DNA from: Baffinella frigidus
Lineage: Eukaryota; Cryptophyceae; Cryptomonadales; Baffinellaceae
Direction of reading: 5' to 3'
Length of the DNA: 14,664 bases
NCBI GenBank assembly: GCA_026770585.1
Contig: MU647718.1
Coordinates: 47,257 to 61,920 of the forward strand
The notes below the pieces were generated by a model. That model did not search any database and had not been told where the DNA came from. It saw only the letters and a program-made list of their open reading frames with translations. Made by a program: the position numbers and the translations under genes. Positions 14,301 to 14,572 of this stretch are shown one piece after another (position 1 is the first letter of the stretch; the number at the start of each line of letters is the position of its first letter).

Positions 14301-14361
14301 CTTCCAGTACCTGACGCAAGTGTACCTCCCGCGGAAACTCAAGGAAGGAGACTGGGTCTAA
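1048..14361 (+). CDS. TOP6A: DNA topoisomerase VI subunit A (TOP6A, SPO11-3-like), 15 exons, 410 aa
   Basis: Joined exons: 1048-1128, 1442-1549, 1777-1845, 2833-2928, 4291-4389, 5136-5222, 6109-6165, 7446-7522, 8718-8795, 10298-10376, 10967-11040, 11616-11679, 12227-12316, 13203-13296, 14282-14361. The frame stays open across all 14 junctions and ends in TAA; 410 aa is close to the roughly 430 aa of plant TOP6A. The family is the DNA-cleaving subunit of nuclear type IIB topoisomerase VI, which pairs with TOP6B, passes duplexes through a 2-nt-staggered break and in plants supports endoreduplication; SPO11 is its meiotic paralogue. Visible: FVPELDR near residue 95, VRKTTMMT at 119, [10 protein letters not shown] with catalytic Tyr149, FGCTRSSL near 172, IDCTKMG near 202, Toprim E239 in LLVEKDA, D291/D293 in [18 protein letters not shown] near 313 and a C-terminal DWV. 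The family call rests on recalled plant TOP6A motifs; no alignment was run. Intron phases: ten 0, three 2, one 1. Confidence 0.94.
1129..1441 (+). other. Intron 1, no repeat recognised
   Basis: Begins GTATCC, ends GGGCAG. It is GC-rich, with no exon copy, MITE or tandem array that I can see. Introns 1 and 2 are the shortest and cleanest in the gene. Confidence 0.7.
1442..1549 (+). CDS. TOP6A: TOP6A exon 2
   Basis: Residues 28-63. Acceptor CAG|GTG, donor ACG|GTGAAA, phase 0 at both ends. The stretch [15 protein letters not shown] corresponds in position to the weakly conserved segment before the first helical region of plant TOP6A. It has a charged, lysine/glutamate-rich start and GC-ending codons like the other exons. 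Confidence 0.8.
1777..1845 (+). CDS. TOP6A: TOP6A exon 3
   Basis: Residues 64-86, starting [14 protein letters not shown] and ending GNGLQ. It aligns by eye with the helix in plant TOP6A that precedes the PELDR motif. Acceptor TTGCAG|GTG, donor CAG|GTCCAC. Its last 23 nt recur at 1997-2019 on the far side of a MITE. Confidence 0.88.
1855..1995 (+). mobile_element. CTAGCTCTG-family MITE between two copies of the exon 3 tail
   Basis: Starts CTAGCTCTGCC and ends GGGGCAGAGCTAG, inverted termini of about 12 bp. Inside are CTCAAGTTGACACGCTAGGT, AAACCCGTCGACTTTGG and AAGGAGCCCGG, shared with the other copies. Ten bases into intron 3, and immediately followed by a copy of the exon 3 end. Confidence 0.85.
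1997..2019 (+). repeat. Echo of exon 3 tail
   Basis: TCCTCGACGGCGACGGCCTC plus CAG matches the last 23 nt of exon 3 with one change. The following GG replaces the donor GT, so it cannot act as a donor. Confidence 0.85.
2020..2345 (+). other. Intron 3 middle, nothing recognised
   Basis: Single-copy-looking sequence with stops in all frames and no clear inverted repeat. It lies between the exon 3 echo and the GCTGACATT array. Confidence 0.6.
2345..2832 (+). repeat. Irregular minisatellite with GCTGACATTTTGTGG core
   Basis: About a dozen variant units of CGCTGACATTTTGTGG, alternating with GGCGGTGCCCG-type and GGGGGGGCAGCACCGTG-type spacers, run up to the exon 4 acceptor, whose upstream ACGCTGGCGCAG looks like a diverged unit. 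Open frames here on both strands are repeat artefacts. CTGAC resembles a branch-point consensus. Confidence 0.75.
2638..2682 (+). repeat. Echo of exon 4 head
   Basis: Behind its own GCCGCAG acceptor, AAAGGCGGGGACGCCAACTC continues to GTCCCGGAGCTCGAC and would read [14 protein letters not shown], then passes into minisatellite. It matches exon 4 up to PELD but has no donor. Confidence 0.85.
2833..2928 (+). CDS. TOP6A: TOP6A exon 4
   Basis: Residues 87-118; contains FVPELDR, a TOP6A signature just upstream of the catalytic domain. Acceptor GCGCAG|AAG, donor CAG|GTCCCC, phase 0. The 5' half recurs upstream at 2638-2682 and the 3' half recurs twice downstream (3233-3296, 3559-3613). Confidence 0.9.
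2929..3118 (+). other. Intron 4 start, nothing recognised
   Basis: Begins GTCCCCACACCCTCT, then becomes AT-richer (TGTCATTTTTTCC, TTTTAAAAGGAATAAA). No exon copy or terminal repeat seen before the MITE at 3119. Confidence 0.5.
3119..3232 (-). mobile_element. CTAGCTCTG-family MITE, reverse orientation
   Basis: Contains TGATTTGGTCTCACCGATTT, GGTGAGCCCGGGCTG, CAAAGTTGACGGGTTTGTAC and TGTCAACTTAAG, the reverse of the copy at 1855. The outer ends are diverged. The exon 4 tail echo directly abuts it. Confidence 0.75.
3233..3296 (+). repeat. Echo 1 of exon 4 tail with donor
   Basis: Copies the last 48 nt of exon 4 almost exactly (AAGAGCATGAAACGCCAGTT, then CATCCCAG) and continues into the intron as GTCCCCACACCCTCT. 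The duplication therefore spans the exon-intron junction. Confidence 0.92.
3297..3357 (-). mobile_element. Fragment of CTAGCTCTG-family MITE
   Basis: CGCCAAAGTTGACGGGTTTG, ACCGCGAACCCAGC and GGAATAGTC are the family core. The terminal repeats are missing. Confidence 0.7.
3420..3530. repeat. Diverged repeat shared with 7255-7330
   Basis: GAGTTGAGTGATACAATAGT, TATGCGCCTT and CCCGCCTCGG here parallel AAGTTGAATGATCCAATCGT, CATGAGCCGT and CCCGCCTCGG near 7270-7320. A poly-C run (about 3526-3537) follows. Nature unknown. Confidence 0.45.
3559..3613 (+). repeat. Echo 2 of exon 4 tail, donor lost
   Basis: ACCATGAAACGCAAGTTCGC, TGAAACGTCCCAG, then GCCCCCATACCCT: a more diverged copy of the exon 4 end and intron start, with GT changed to GC. 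It abuts the composite MITE at 3612. Confidence 0.85.
3612..3977. mobile_element. CTAGCTCTG-family element interrupted by a second MITE
   Basis: The left end CTAGCGCTGTCTCAGTCTAT and right end AGACTGAGGCATAGCTAG are inverted. Family sequence resumes at TTTGGTCTCACTGCTTTGGT after the nested element, and the right half carries GGTACAAATCCGTCAACTTC and GAGTGAGACCAAACAG. The intact element would have terminal repeats of about 60 bp. Confidence 0.8.
3642..3800. mobile_element. Nested MITE with perfect 26-bp terminal inverted repeats
   Basis: AAACTCCTGGAAAGTTCGGT continuing AGTTTC is exactly reversed at the right end. The interior is a second palindrome built from CCTAGGACCTCCTACCGTAG and its reverse. 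No coding capacity; inserted in the element at 3612-3977. Confidence 0.88.
4088..4150 (+). repeat. Echo of exon 5 head
   Basis: Behind CGCGCAG, 63 nt copy exon 5 with only two changes ([20 protein letters not shown], then D), then break into GGGTTTAGGG before the catalytic tyrosine. It cannot replace exon 5. Confidence 0.92.
4178..4220 (-). mobile_element. Possible remnant of CTAGCTCTG-family core
   Basis: GGCAAAAGTTGACGGTTTCG with GTACACAAATGTCAATTT resembles the family core; no termini remain. Confidence 0.4.
4291..4389 (+). CDS. TOP6A: TOP6A exon 5 with catalytic tyrosine
   Basis: Residues 119-151: [17 protein letters not shown], then [10 protein letters not shown]. Tyr149 occupies the position of the active-site tyrosine of the Spo11/TopVIA winged-helix (5Y-CAP) domain, which forms the 5'-phosphotyrosyl link. 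Acceptor GTAG|GTG, donor GAT|GTCCGC. A truncated copy lacking the tyrosine lies at 4088-4150, so this copy must be the functional one. Confidence 0.95.
4400..4640. repeat. Degenerate telomere-like arrays in intron 5
   Basis: Tandem ACCCGAA, CCCTGAA and then ACCCGGATCCCGGA units fill most of the intron after the donor. A copy of the intron start sits inside (4515-4544: CCTCGTCCGCCCCCTCAACC, compared with the real GATGTCCGCACCCCTCAACC). Confidence 0.8.
4643..4895 (+). mobile_element. CTAGCTCTG-family element split by a hairpin MITE
   Basis: Starts CTAGCTCTGCCTCACTCGGG, then CATTCTCAAGTTGACTTGCT and GTGCCGTACA. After the insertion the core resumes as AACATCCGTCAACTGAGGCG. The right terminus is not recognisable. 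Confidence 0.75.
4722..4869. mobile_element. Nested near-perfect hairpin MITE
   Basis: AACGGCCTGAAAATGGGGTA at the left is reversed as TACCCCATTTTCAGGCCGTT at the right. Complementarity continues about 65 bp per arm (TAGGCC, GCCTAGGACCTCCTACCGTA), leaving a short loop with CTTTTTGGTCCTAGG. Confidence 0.88.
4930..5080. mobile_element. MITE with ~33-bp imperfect terminal inverted repeats
   Basis: CAATTTCATCTCGGACCATA, CCAGAATCTGTCC at the left pairs with GGACAGATTCTGTCTTGGTC, CGAAATTAAATTG at the right. The inside contains ATGCCTAAAATAGCAT, a motif also inside the element at 7538. Confidence 0.8.
5136..5222 (+). CDS. TOP6A: TOP6A exon 6
   Basis: Residues 152-180: [20 protein letters not shown], then FGCTRSSLQ, the strongly conserved segment after the catalytic tyrosine. 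Acceptor TCAG|GTG, donor CAG|GTCCCC. Its tail is copied at 5389-5434 and 5730-5777. Confidence 0.94.
5225..5370. repeat. Inverted purine/pyrimidine stretch at the start of intron 6
   Basis: CCCTCCACCCTCCAAAACCC with TAAACCCCTCTTAAAACCTC is followed by its approximate reverse, TTTTAGAGGGGTTTTACAGG and GGGGTGGAGGGTGAAGG. Confidence 0.6.
5389..5434 (+). repeat. Echo 1 of exon 6 tail
   Basis: CGAGGAGCTCTCGCTCATGT, TCGGCTGCACGCGTAGCTCC, CTCCAG then GTC; one change from exon 6. It keeps a potential donor. Confidence 0.92.
5440..5725. repeat. G-rich minisatellite in intron 6
   Basis: Tandem GGAGGGTTGTA, GGGGTTTAGA and related units. This is the only intron array with the G-rich (telomere-like) strand in the sense direction. 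Confidence 0.75.
5730..5777 (+). repeat. Echo 2 of exon 6 tail
   Basis: CTCGAGGAGCTCTCGCTGAT, GCTCGGCTGCTCGCGTACCT, CCCTCCAG then GTC; several changes, so older or faster-decaying than echo 1. A 12-nt scrap of the same junction (CCTCCAGGTCTC) recurs near 5926. Confidence 0.9.
5950..5968 (+). repeat. Scrap of exon 7 tail
   Basis: AGTTCGACGAAGATGCCC resembles exon 7's AGTTCGACGATGACGCTG. Short, but in keeping with the other exon copies. Confidence 0.45.
6005..6085. repeat. AT-rich tandem repeat before exon 7
   Basis: Three to four units of TTAATTAGGGCTCTAACTAA; partly palindromic (TTAATTAG, CTAACTAA). Confidence 0.7.
6109..6165 (+). CDS. TOP6A: TOP6A exon 7
   Basis: Residues 181-199: [19 protein letters not shown]. 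This is the family's conserved EKGxVVGR strand. Acceptor GGCAG|GTG, donor GCT|GTCTCT. At 57 nt it is the shortest exon. The donor region is echoed three times in intron 7. Confidence 0.92.
6292..6650 (+). repeat. Three echoes of the exon 7 donor region
   Basis: The junction GCTGTCTCTCCCCGCCCCAG at 6163 recurs as ACTGTCTCTCCCCGCCCCAG (6294), a diverged GACGCTGCCCCCCCCCACCC (6519) and GCTGTCTCCCCCCGCCCCAG (6620), each followed by GACCC and CGATCC-type words. Runs of TTGATCC/GATGCGAGAT fill between them. Confidence 0.7.
6350..6471. mobile_element. MITE with ~43-bp terminal inverted repeats
   Basis: CGAGTATTTATGATAAATAC, CCGGCAACGAATTTTACTAC is reversed as GTAGTAAATTTCGTTGCCGG, GTATTTATCGTAAATACTCG. 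AT-rich loop; non-coding. Confidence 0.85.
6705..6831. repeat. CTAGTATACGTATACTAG palindromic satellite
   Basis: Overlapping self-complementary units of CTAGTATACGTATACTAG and GCTAGTATACGTAT fill 127 bp. Any window can fold on itself, so cruciform formation is plausible. Confidence 0.88.
6867..7144. repeat. (GA)n/(GACA)n simple-sequence tract
   Basis: Continuous GA and ACAG units, purine-biased. It makes long arginine/aspartate/glutamine-type open frames that are not genes. It runs directly into the truncated MITE at 7145. Confidence 0.93.
7145..7239. mobile_element. CAGGGGTACC-family MITE, left end missing
   Basis: GCCCCCTAGGACCCTACAGT, GGTCCTAGGGGG and the intact right end TTTCTTATGAGCGAGGTACC CCTG followed by TA match the copies at 13979 and 14374. 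The left terminal repeat is replaced by the GA tract. Confidence 0.8.
7240..7445 (+). other. End of intron 7
   Basis: Contains the diverged repeat shared with 3420-3530 (7255-7330) and otherwise nothing recognised, up to the exon 8 acceptor CTGAGCAG. Confidence 0.45.
7446..7522 (+). CDS. TOP6A: TOP6A exon 8
   Basis: Residues 200-224 plus two bases of Arg225: [20 protein letters not shown], then RVSNIR. IDCTKMG is a strong TOP6A signature at the entry to the Toprim domain. Acceptor GCAG|GAC, donor CCG|GTCTCC, phase 2. A copy of its second half at 7911-8141 is split by a MITE. Confidence 0.94.
7538..7772. mobile_element. MITE with TTGTAGAAAT termini
   Basis: TTGTAGAAATCGGCTCCGCG at the left matches the reverse of CGCGGAGCCCATTTCTACAA at the right. 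Inner inverted words include ACGTCGAAAA / TTTTTGACGT and TCAGGAAATGAGGTCAGG / CCTGACCTCC. Confidence 0.82.
7774..7910 (-). mobile_element. CTAGCTCTG-family MITE
   Basis: AGCTCTGCCGCATAG start, core GCGGCAAAGTTGACGGGTTT, GATGTCAACTTGAGAAGAGT and GAGTGGGGCAG end. Tightly packed between the element at 7538 and the exon 8 echo. Confidence 0.78.
7911..8141 (+). repeat. Echo of exon 8 tail, split by a MITE
   Basis: 7911-7933 (CGGCAAGAACAGCCCCTCGT A) and 8116-8141 (TACATGGATCGCGTGTCCAA CATCCG, then GTCTC) rebuild the last half of exon 8 and its donor when the 182-bp insert and one TA are ignored. Confidence 0.93.
7934..8115. mobile_element. TA-flanked MITE inside the exon 8 echo
   Basis: GAGCCATTCCGGTAGGACTT, GTCGCGATTTCG at the left pairs with CGCGACAAGTCCTACCGGAA, TAGCTC at the right, arms about 60 bp with gaps. 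TA is present on both sides (7932-7933, 8116-8117) while the parent exon has a single TA, a Tc1/mariner (Stowaway) type target duplication. Confidence 0.9.
8210..8340. repeat. GGATCCAGGCAG(AG)n minisatellite
   Basis: Five units of GGATCCAGGCAGGGAGAGAG with variable GA length. Open on both strands but low complexity. Confidence 0.88.
8360..8717 (+). repeat. Tandem-duplicated end of intron 8 with two exon 9 head echoes
   Basis: Unit words TATGACTCGTCGACAAACCT and AATCTGAACGTGTGACGTGG at 8360-8500 recur diverged at 8569-8660. GGGTTGGCGTTGGCAG followed by a copy of exon 9's first 40 nt (8504-8543, [13 protein letters not shown]) precedes a second partial copy (8544-8570, from ATAAGCCAGCGGAG). 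The real acceptor is at 8717. Confidence 0.85.
8718..8795 (+). CDS. TOP6A: TOP6A exon 9 (Toprim glutamate)
   Basis: Residues 225 (last base) to 251: [20 protein letters not shown], then RLAEDK. Glu239 in LLVEKD is the conserved Toprim glutamate that helps bind Mg2+. Acceptor GGCAG|ATC, donor CAA|GTACTC (phase 2, completed by the G of exon 10 to give Lys). Head echoes lie at 8504-8570 and tail echoes at 8998, 9226 and 9433. Only this copy has the complete exon. Confidence 0.93.
8876..8926. repeat. Hairpin in intron 9
   Basis: AATCCCCTTGGAGGCCGTCG, GATTCCGACGGCC-type stem: GGCCGTCGGA and TCCGACGGCC are perfect inverted words with only A between them, extended by CCTTGGA / TCAAGG and AATCCCC / GGAGATT. 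Confidence 0.75.
8965..9256 (+). repeat. Two echoes of exon 9 tail with an identical 40-bp leader
   Basis: TACCATACCTTCCGTAGGAC, CCTGCGGAGTGCCTTTCAG at 8966-9004 recurs without change at 9192-9230. Each is followed by an exon 9 tail copy (TGCCTCGCCGAGGACAAGTA; CGCCTCGCTGAGGACAAGTA). The first continues through CCCTACTGTATGCCGTGG, as the real intron does at 8802-8820. Confidence 0.9.
9075..9185. repeat. Remnant MITE with 11-bp perfect hairpin
   Basis: AGAATAGCCCG, AAAA, CGGGCTATTCT at 9105-9130 is a perfect stem-loop. Flanking ATAAGTTGACACC and AAAAGTTGACC resemble the CTAGCTCTG-family core. It sits between exon 9 echoes 1 and 2. Confidence 0.6.
9263..9418 (-). mobile_element. CTAGCTCTG-family MITE between exon 9 echoes 2 and 3
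   Basis: GCTCTGCCCCAGCCTATT start, GCGCCAAAAGTTGACGGGTT, a short internal duplication of GACGGGTTTGTACCGC, TGTCGGCTTGAGAATGTTC and the end GAGTGAGGCAGAG. Confidence 0.82.
9433..9477 (+). repeat. Echo 3 of exon 9 tail
   Basis: TGGTCGAGAAGGACGCTGTC, TTCCATCGTCTCGCCGAGGG, CAAGT: would read [14 protein letters not shown]. The Toprim glutamate is present but the exon start is lost. Confidence 0.88.
9498..9546. repeat. Perfect 20-bp stem-loop
   Basis: TACAGTAGGGTGCTACACTG and CAGTGTAGCACCCTACTGTA are exact inverted repeats around the 9-nt loop TAGCACCCT, which itself repeats part of the stem. Either a minimal MITE or a folded RNA element in intron 9. Confidence 0.9.
9582..9741. repeat. CCCTAAA-type interstitial telomeric array
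   Basis: Begins with CCCTAAT variants and becomes nearly perfect CCCTAAA (9660-9740). C-rich strand in the sense direction of TOP6A. Confidence 0.9.
9751..9772 (+). repeat. Echo of exon 10 head, interrupted by a MITE
   Basis: CCCGCAG then GTTCAGCAACACGTT resembles the real CCTGCAG, GTTCTACAACACATA. The copy stops at the MITE starting at 9773. Confidence 0.7.
9773..9931. mobile_element. CTAGCTCTG-ended palindromic MITE with ACGTT target duplication
   Basis: Ends CTAGCTCTGTCC and GGGACAGAGCTAG. Inside, GGGCTCCCCATCAATTCGCC, GAAATTTCCCATGTGA pairs with TTCACATGGGAAATTTCG, GGCGAATTGATGGGGAGCCC. Directly flanked by ACGTT at 9768-9772 and 9932-9936. Confidence 0.92.
10017..10279. repeat. ACCATAA minisatellite
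   Basis: Two blocks (10017-10062 and 10137-10279) of ACCATAA, a one-base variant of the telomeric ACCCTAA unit, leading into a C run and the exon 10 acceptor. A possible further scrap of exon 10 (TGCATCATCACTCC) lies near 10085. Reverse-strand open frames rich in YGLWFMV are artefacts. Confidence 0.9.
10298..10376 (+). CDS. TOP6A: TOP6A exon 10
   Basis: Residues 252-277: [20 protein letters not shown], then RMFLRR. It corresponds to the Toprim core strand and the G-x-P/A-D-x-A-T-R helix of the family. It follows a run of 14 C residues and TGCAG. Donor AGG|GTCCAC, phase 0. A 20-nt tail copy lies at 10681-10700. Confidence 0.94.
10396..10965. repeat. Telomere-like filling of intron 10 with an exon 10 tail echo
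   Basis: CCCTAAA, CCCTAGA, CCCCAAA units fill the intron. At 10681-10700 CCCGCATGTTGCTTCGCAGG followed by GTCCACCCCC repeats the exon 10 end and donor. The word CTAGGGCATTTTCCAAGATA (10438) recurs near 10800 as CTAGGGCGGTTTCAAAGATC, and again in intron 12 (11857, 12031). Confidence 0.85.
10967..11040 (+). CDS. TOP6A: TOP6A exon 11 (Toprim DxD)
   Basis: Residues 278-301 plus two bases of Val302: [20 protein letters not shown], then KILS. Asp291 and Asp293 form the metal-binding DxD of the Toprim fold. The usual DSDPYG reads DSDAHG here. Acceptor ACAG|GTA, donor CGT|GTATGC, phase 2. Confidence 0.93.
11041..11210 (+). other. Start of intron 11
   Basis: Poly-C run, then the small hairpin CCCCCGAATTTTCGGGG near 11090, otherwise nothing recognised. 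Confidence 0.5.
11220..11615 (+). repeat. Array of duplicated 3' splice-site modules before exon 12
   Basis: Six decoy modules of the form ATTAATGGAGTGTCTTTTCAG end in AG at 11237, 11275, 11410, 11466, 11528 and 11570, before the real AG at 11615. GTATGTGGTATCAT recurs three times. Modules 2 and 5 are followed by exon 12 head copies (11276-11297 GTGCATGCACGGGTCGG; 11529-11550 GTACATGCAAGGCGCAGAGG). Confidence 0.85.
11616..11679 (+). CDS. TOP6A: TOP6A exon 12
   Basis: Residues 303-323: [20 protein letters not shown], then K. The DSANL(A/T)TPDI(K) block is among the best conserved in TOP6A. The acceptor is an unusual CGAAG|GTA after a pyrimidine run; donor AAG|GTCCCT. Two head echoes with acceptors lie upstream (11276-11297, 11529-11550). 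Confidence 0.93.
11680..11760. repeat. (CCCT)n simple repeat
   Basis: CCCTCCCTCC and CATCCATCC tracts directly after the exon 12 donor; a related tract at 12141-12183 precedes exon 13. Confidence 0.85.
11805..11840 (+). repeat. Echo 1 of exon 13 head
   Basis: After AAAAGCAG, TGGCTGGGGGTGCGGCCATC, AGCCCTGGACCGCTCA copies 23 nt exactly, then diverges. Confidence 0.9.
11985..12030 (+). repeat. Echo 2 of exon 13 head
   Basis: After ACGCAG, TGGCTGGGCGTGCAGCCATC, then CTGGACAAGTAC twice, with small losses; it would shift frame relative to exon 13. Confidence 0.88.
12104..12140 (+). repeat. Echo 3 of exon 13 head
   Basis: After ATGCAG, TGGCTGGGGGTGCGGCCATC, CGACCTGGACCGCTC copies exon 13 closely, then enters a pyrimidine tract. 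The sequence between echo 1 and its upstream CTCCTCAGCAG resembles that before the real acceptor, so the duplicated unit is longer than the exon part. Confidence 0.88.
12227..12316 (+). CDS. TOP6A: TOP6A exon 13
   Basis: Residues 324-353: [20 protein letters not shown], then [13 protein letters not shown](I/V)RPSDLDKY is a plant TOP6A hallmark. Acceptor TTGCAG|TGG, donor GCG|GTTCGT. Three upstream copies of its head and two downstream copies of its tail are truncated or shifted, so this is the only complete exon. Confidence 0.94.
12345..12422. repeat. TTTGACCATC minisatellite, first block
   Basis: Units TTTGACCATCA and the inverted AGATGGTCAAA; further blocks at 12722-12768 and 13064-13134 in the same intron. 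Confidence 0.85.
12506..12554 (+). repeat. Echo 1 of exon 13 tail
   Basis: ACGTCCCGGAGGGGTGCTCG, AGCTCACGCCCCACGACATT, GCCTTTGCG then GTTCTC; carries a 4-nt loss relative to exon 13 and so breaks frame. Confidence 0.88.
12647..12673 (+). repeat. Echo 2 of exon 13 tail
   Basis: TTCACGCCCCACCACATCGC, CATCGCG then GTTCGCCCC, matching the exon 13 end and donor. Confidence 0.85.
12850..12872 (+). repeat. Echo of exon 14 head, short
   Basis: After GAG, GAGAGCCTGAGCGAGAAGCC GTC, then an A run. A diverged 23-nt copy of the exon 14 start. Confidence 0.75.
12987..13055 (+). pseudogene. Duplicate exon 14 ending in a stop codon
   Basis: A near-identical copy of the first two thirds of exon 14 behind [26 protein letters not shown], then RI and TGA. 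Sense is kept until divergence at DKM versus DRI. No donor follows, so inclusion would give a protein lacking roughly the last 36 residues. A shorter head copy lies at 12850-12872. It is probably a duplication relic; use as a terminal exon is possible. Confidence 0.6.
13203..13296 (+). CDS. TOP6A: TOP6A exon 14
   Basis: Residues 354-384 plus one base of Gln385: [20 protein letters not shown], then [11 protein letters not shown]. Basic helical segment matching the family's W-(V)-x-EL-x-x-M...KAEIQ region. Acceptor CTCAG|GAG, donor TCC|GTGCGT (phase 1). Splicing to exon 15 regenerates the conserved EIQA. A copy ending in a stop lies at 12987-13055. Confidence 0.92.
13300..13580. repeat. TACACCATACACCCTGAAGATT minisatellite
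   Basis: Many units of CCATACACCCTGAAGATT and GAATTAGGGTACA fill the start of intron 14, grading into CCCTAAA. The donor word CCGTGCGTACCC is echoed as CCGTGCGCACCC near 13508. Confidence 0.85.
13586..13638 (+). repeat. Echo of exon 14 tail with donor
   Basis: GAGCTTGACAAGATGCTCGC, CATGAAAGTCAAGGCTGAGA, TCC then GTGCGTACCC: identical to the last 43 nt of exon 14 and the first 10 nt of intron 14, the cleanest echo in the window and probably the youngest. Confidence 0.95.
13736..13950. repeat. Diverged TTGACTGGGTGT repeats in intron 14
   Basis: TTGACTGGGTGTCTCGGGGG, TTGACTGGGTGTTTTCCGGG, TTTGACTGGGTGTGTCGG and related units. A possible scrap of exon 15 (GATGCAG, AGGCGGTGAACCC) lies at 13787-13803. 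Reverse-strand frames here are artefacts. Confidence 0.65.
13979..14094. mobile_element. CAGGGGTACC-family MITE with TA target duplication
   Basis: CAGGGGTACCTCGCTCATAA, GAAAC at the left is reversed as GTTTCTTATGAGCGAGGTAC, CCCTG at the right. TA flanks both ends (13977-13978, 14095-14096). The core has CCTAGGACCACCGTAGGGCC and its partial reverse. Confidence 0.92.
14119..14192 (+). pseudogene. Duplicate or alternative last exon of TOP6A
   Basis: A second copy of exon 15 behind its own TGCAG acceptor at the same phase. Spliced from exon 14 it would read [20 protein letters not shown], then MNDDLI and TAA. The shared part has no frameshift or stop, so it could be a working alternative C-terminus lacking the conserved KL...DWV end. 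It is followed at once by an A-rich stretch with several AATAAA words (14194-14250). It may be an alternative terminal exon or a decaying duplicate. Confidence 0.6.
14193..14260 (+). promoter_or_regulatory. A-rich tract with multiple AATAAA words
   Basis: AAAATAAAAATAAAAGATAA and similar, directly after the alternative last exon's stop. It could act as a poly(A) signal if that exon is used; this organism's signal is unknown. Confidence 0.35.
14282..14361 (+). CDS. TOP6A: TOP6A exon 15 (stop)
   Basis: Residues 385-410: [20 protein letters not shown], then EGDWV and TAA. FQYL(S/T)(E/Q)VYLP(R/L)KL and the terminal DW(L/V) match the plant TOP6A C-terminus. Acceptor TGCAG|AG, phase 1. A rival last exon lies at 14119-14192. 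This one keeps the conserved KL...DWV end and is preferred. Confidence 0.9.
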
Positions 14362-14373
14362 TCGGATTGTGTA

Positions 14374-14491
14374 CAGGGGTACCTCGCTCATGAGAAAACG
14401 CCCCCCCCCCCTAGGACAGCATAGTGCCCTAGGCATGGGCCTACTGTAGGGTCCTAGGGGGGGTTGGTTTCTTATGAGCGAGGTACCCCTG
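14374..14491. mobile_element. CAGGGGTACC-family MITE in the 3' flank
   Basis: CAGGGGTACCTCGCTCATGA at the left, TTATGAGCGAGGTACCCCTG at the right; TA on the left, TC at the right junction. It lies 12 nt after the TOP6A stop and just before a copy of the exon 15 tail. Confidence 0.88.
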
Positions 14492-14492
14492 T

Positions 14493-14534
14493 CTACCTTC
14501 CGCGGAAACTCGAGGAGGGGGGTTGGGTCTAATC
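14493..14534 (+). repeat. Echo of exon 15 tail
   Basis: TCTACCTTCCGCGGAAACTC, GAGGAGGGGGGTTGGGTCTA, AT: copies the VYLPRKL...WV-stop end of TOP6A beyond the stop codon, with several changes. Confidence 0.88.
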
Positions 14535-14572
14535 GCGTCGAGTGCTTAAGTTAAATAGTCTCAGCCGATCCC

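Noticed and set aside
1048-14361. Meiotic SPO11-1 or SPO11-2 rather than TOP6A
   Set aside because: SVRKTT-type, [21 protein letters not shown] and RPSDLDKY segments are those of the TOP6A (SPO11-3) branch as I know it; a tree would settle it.
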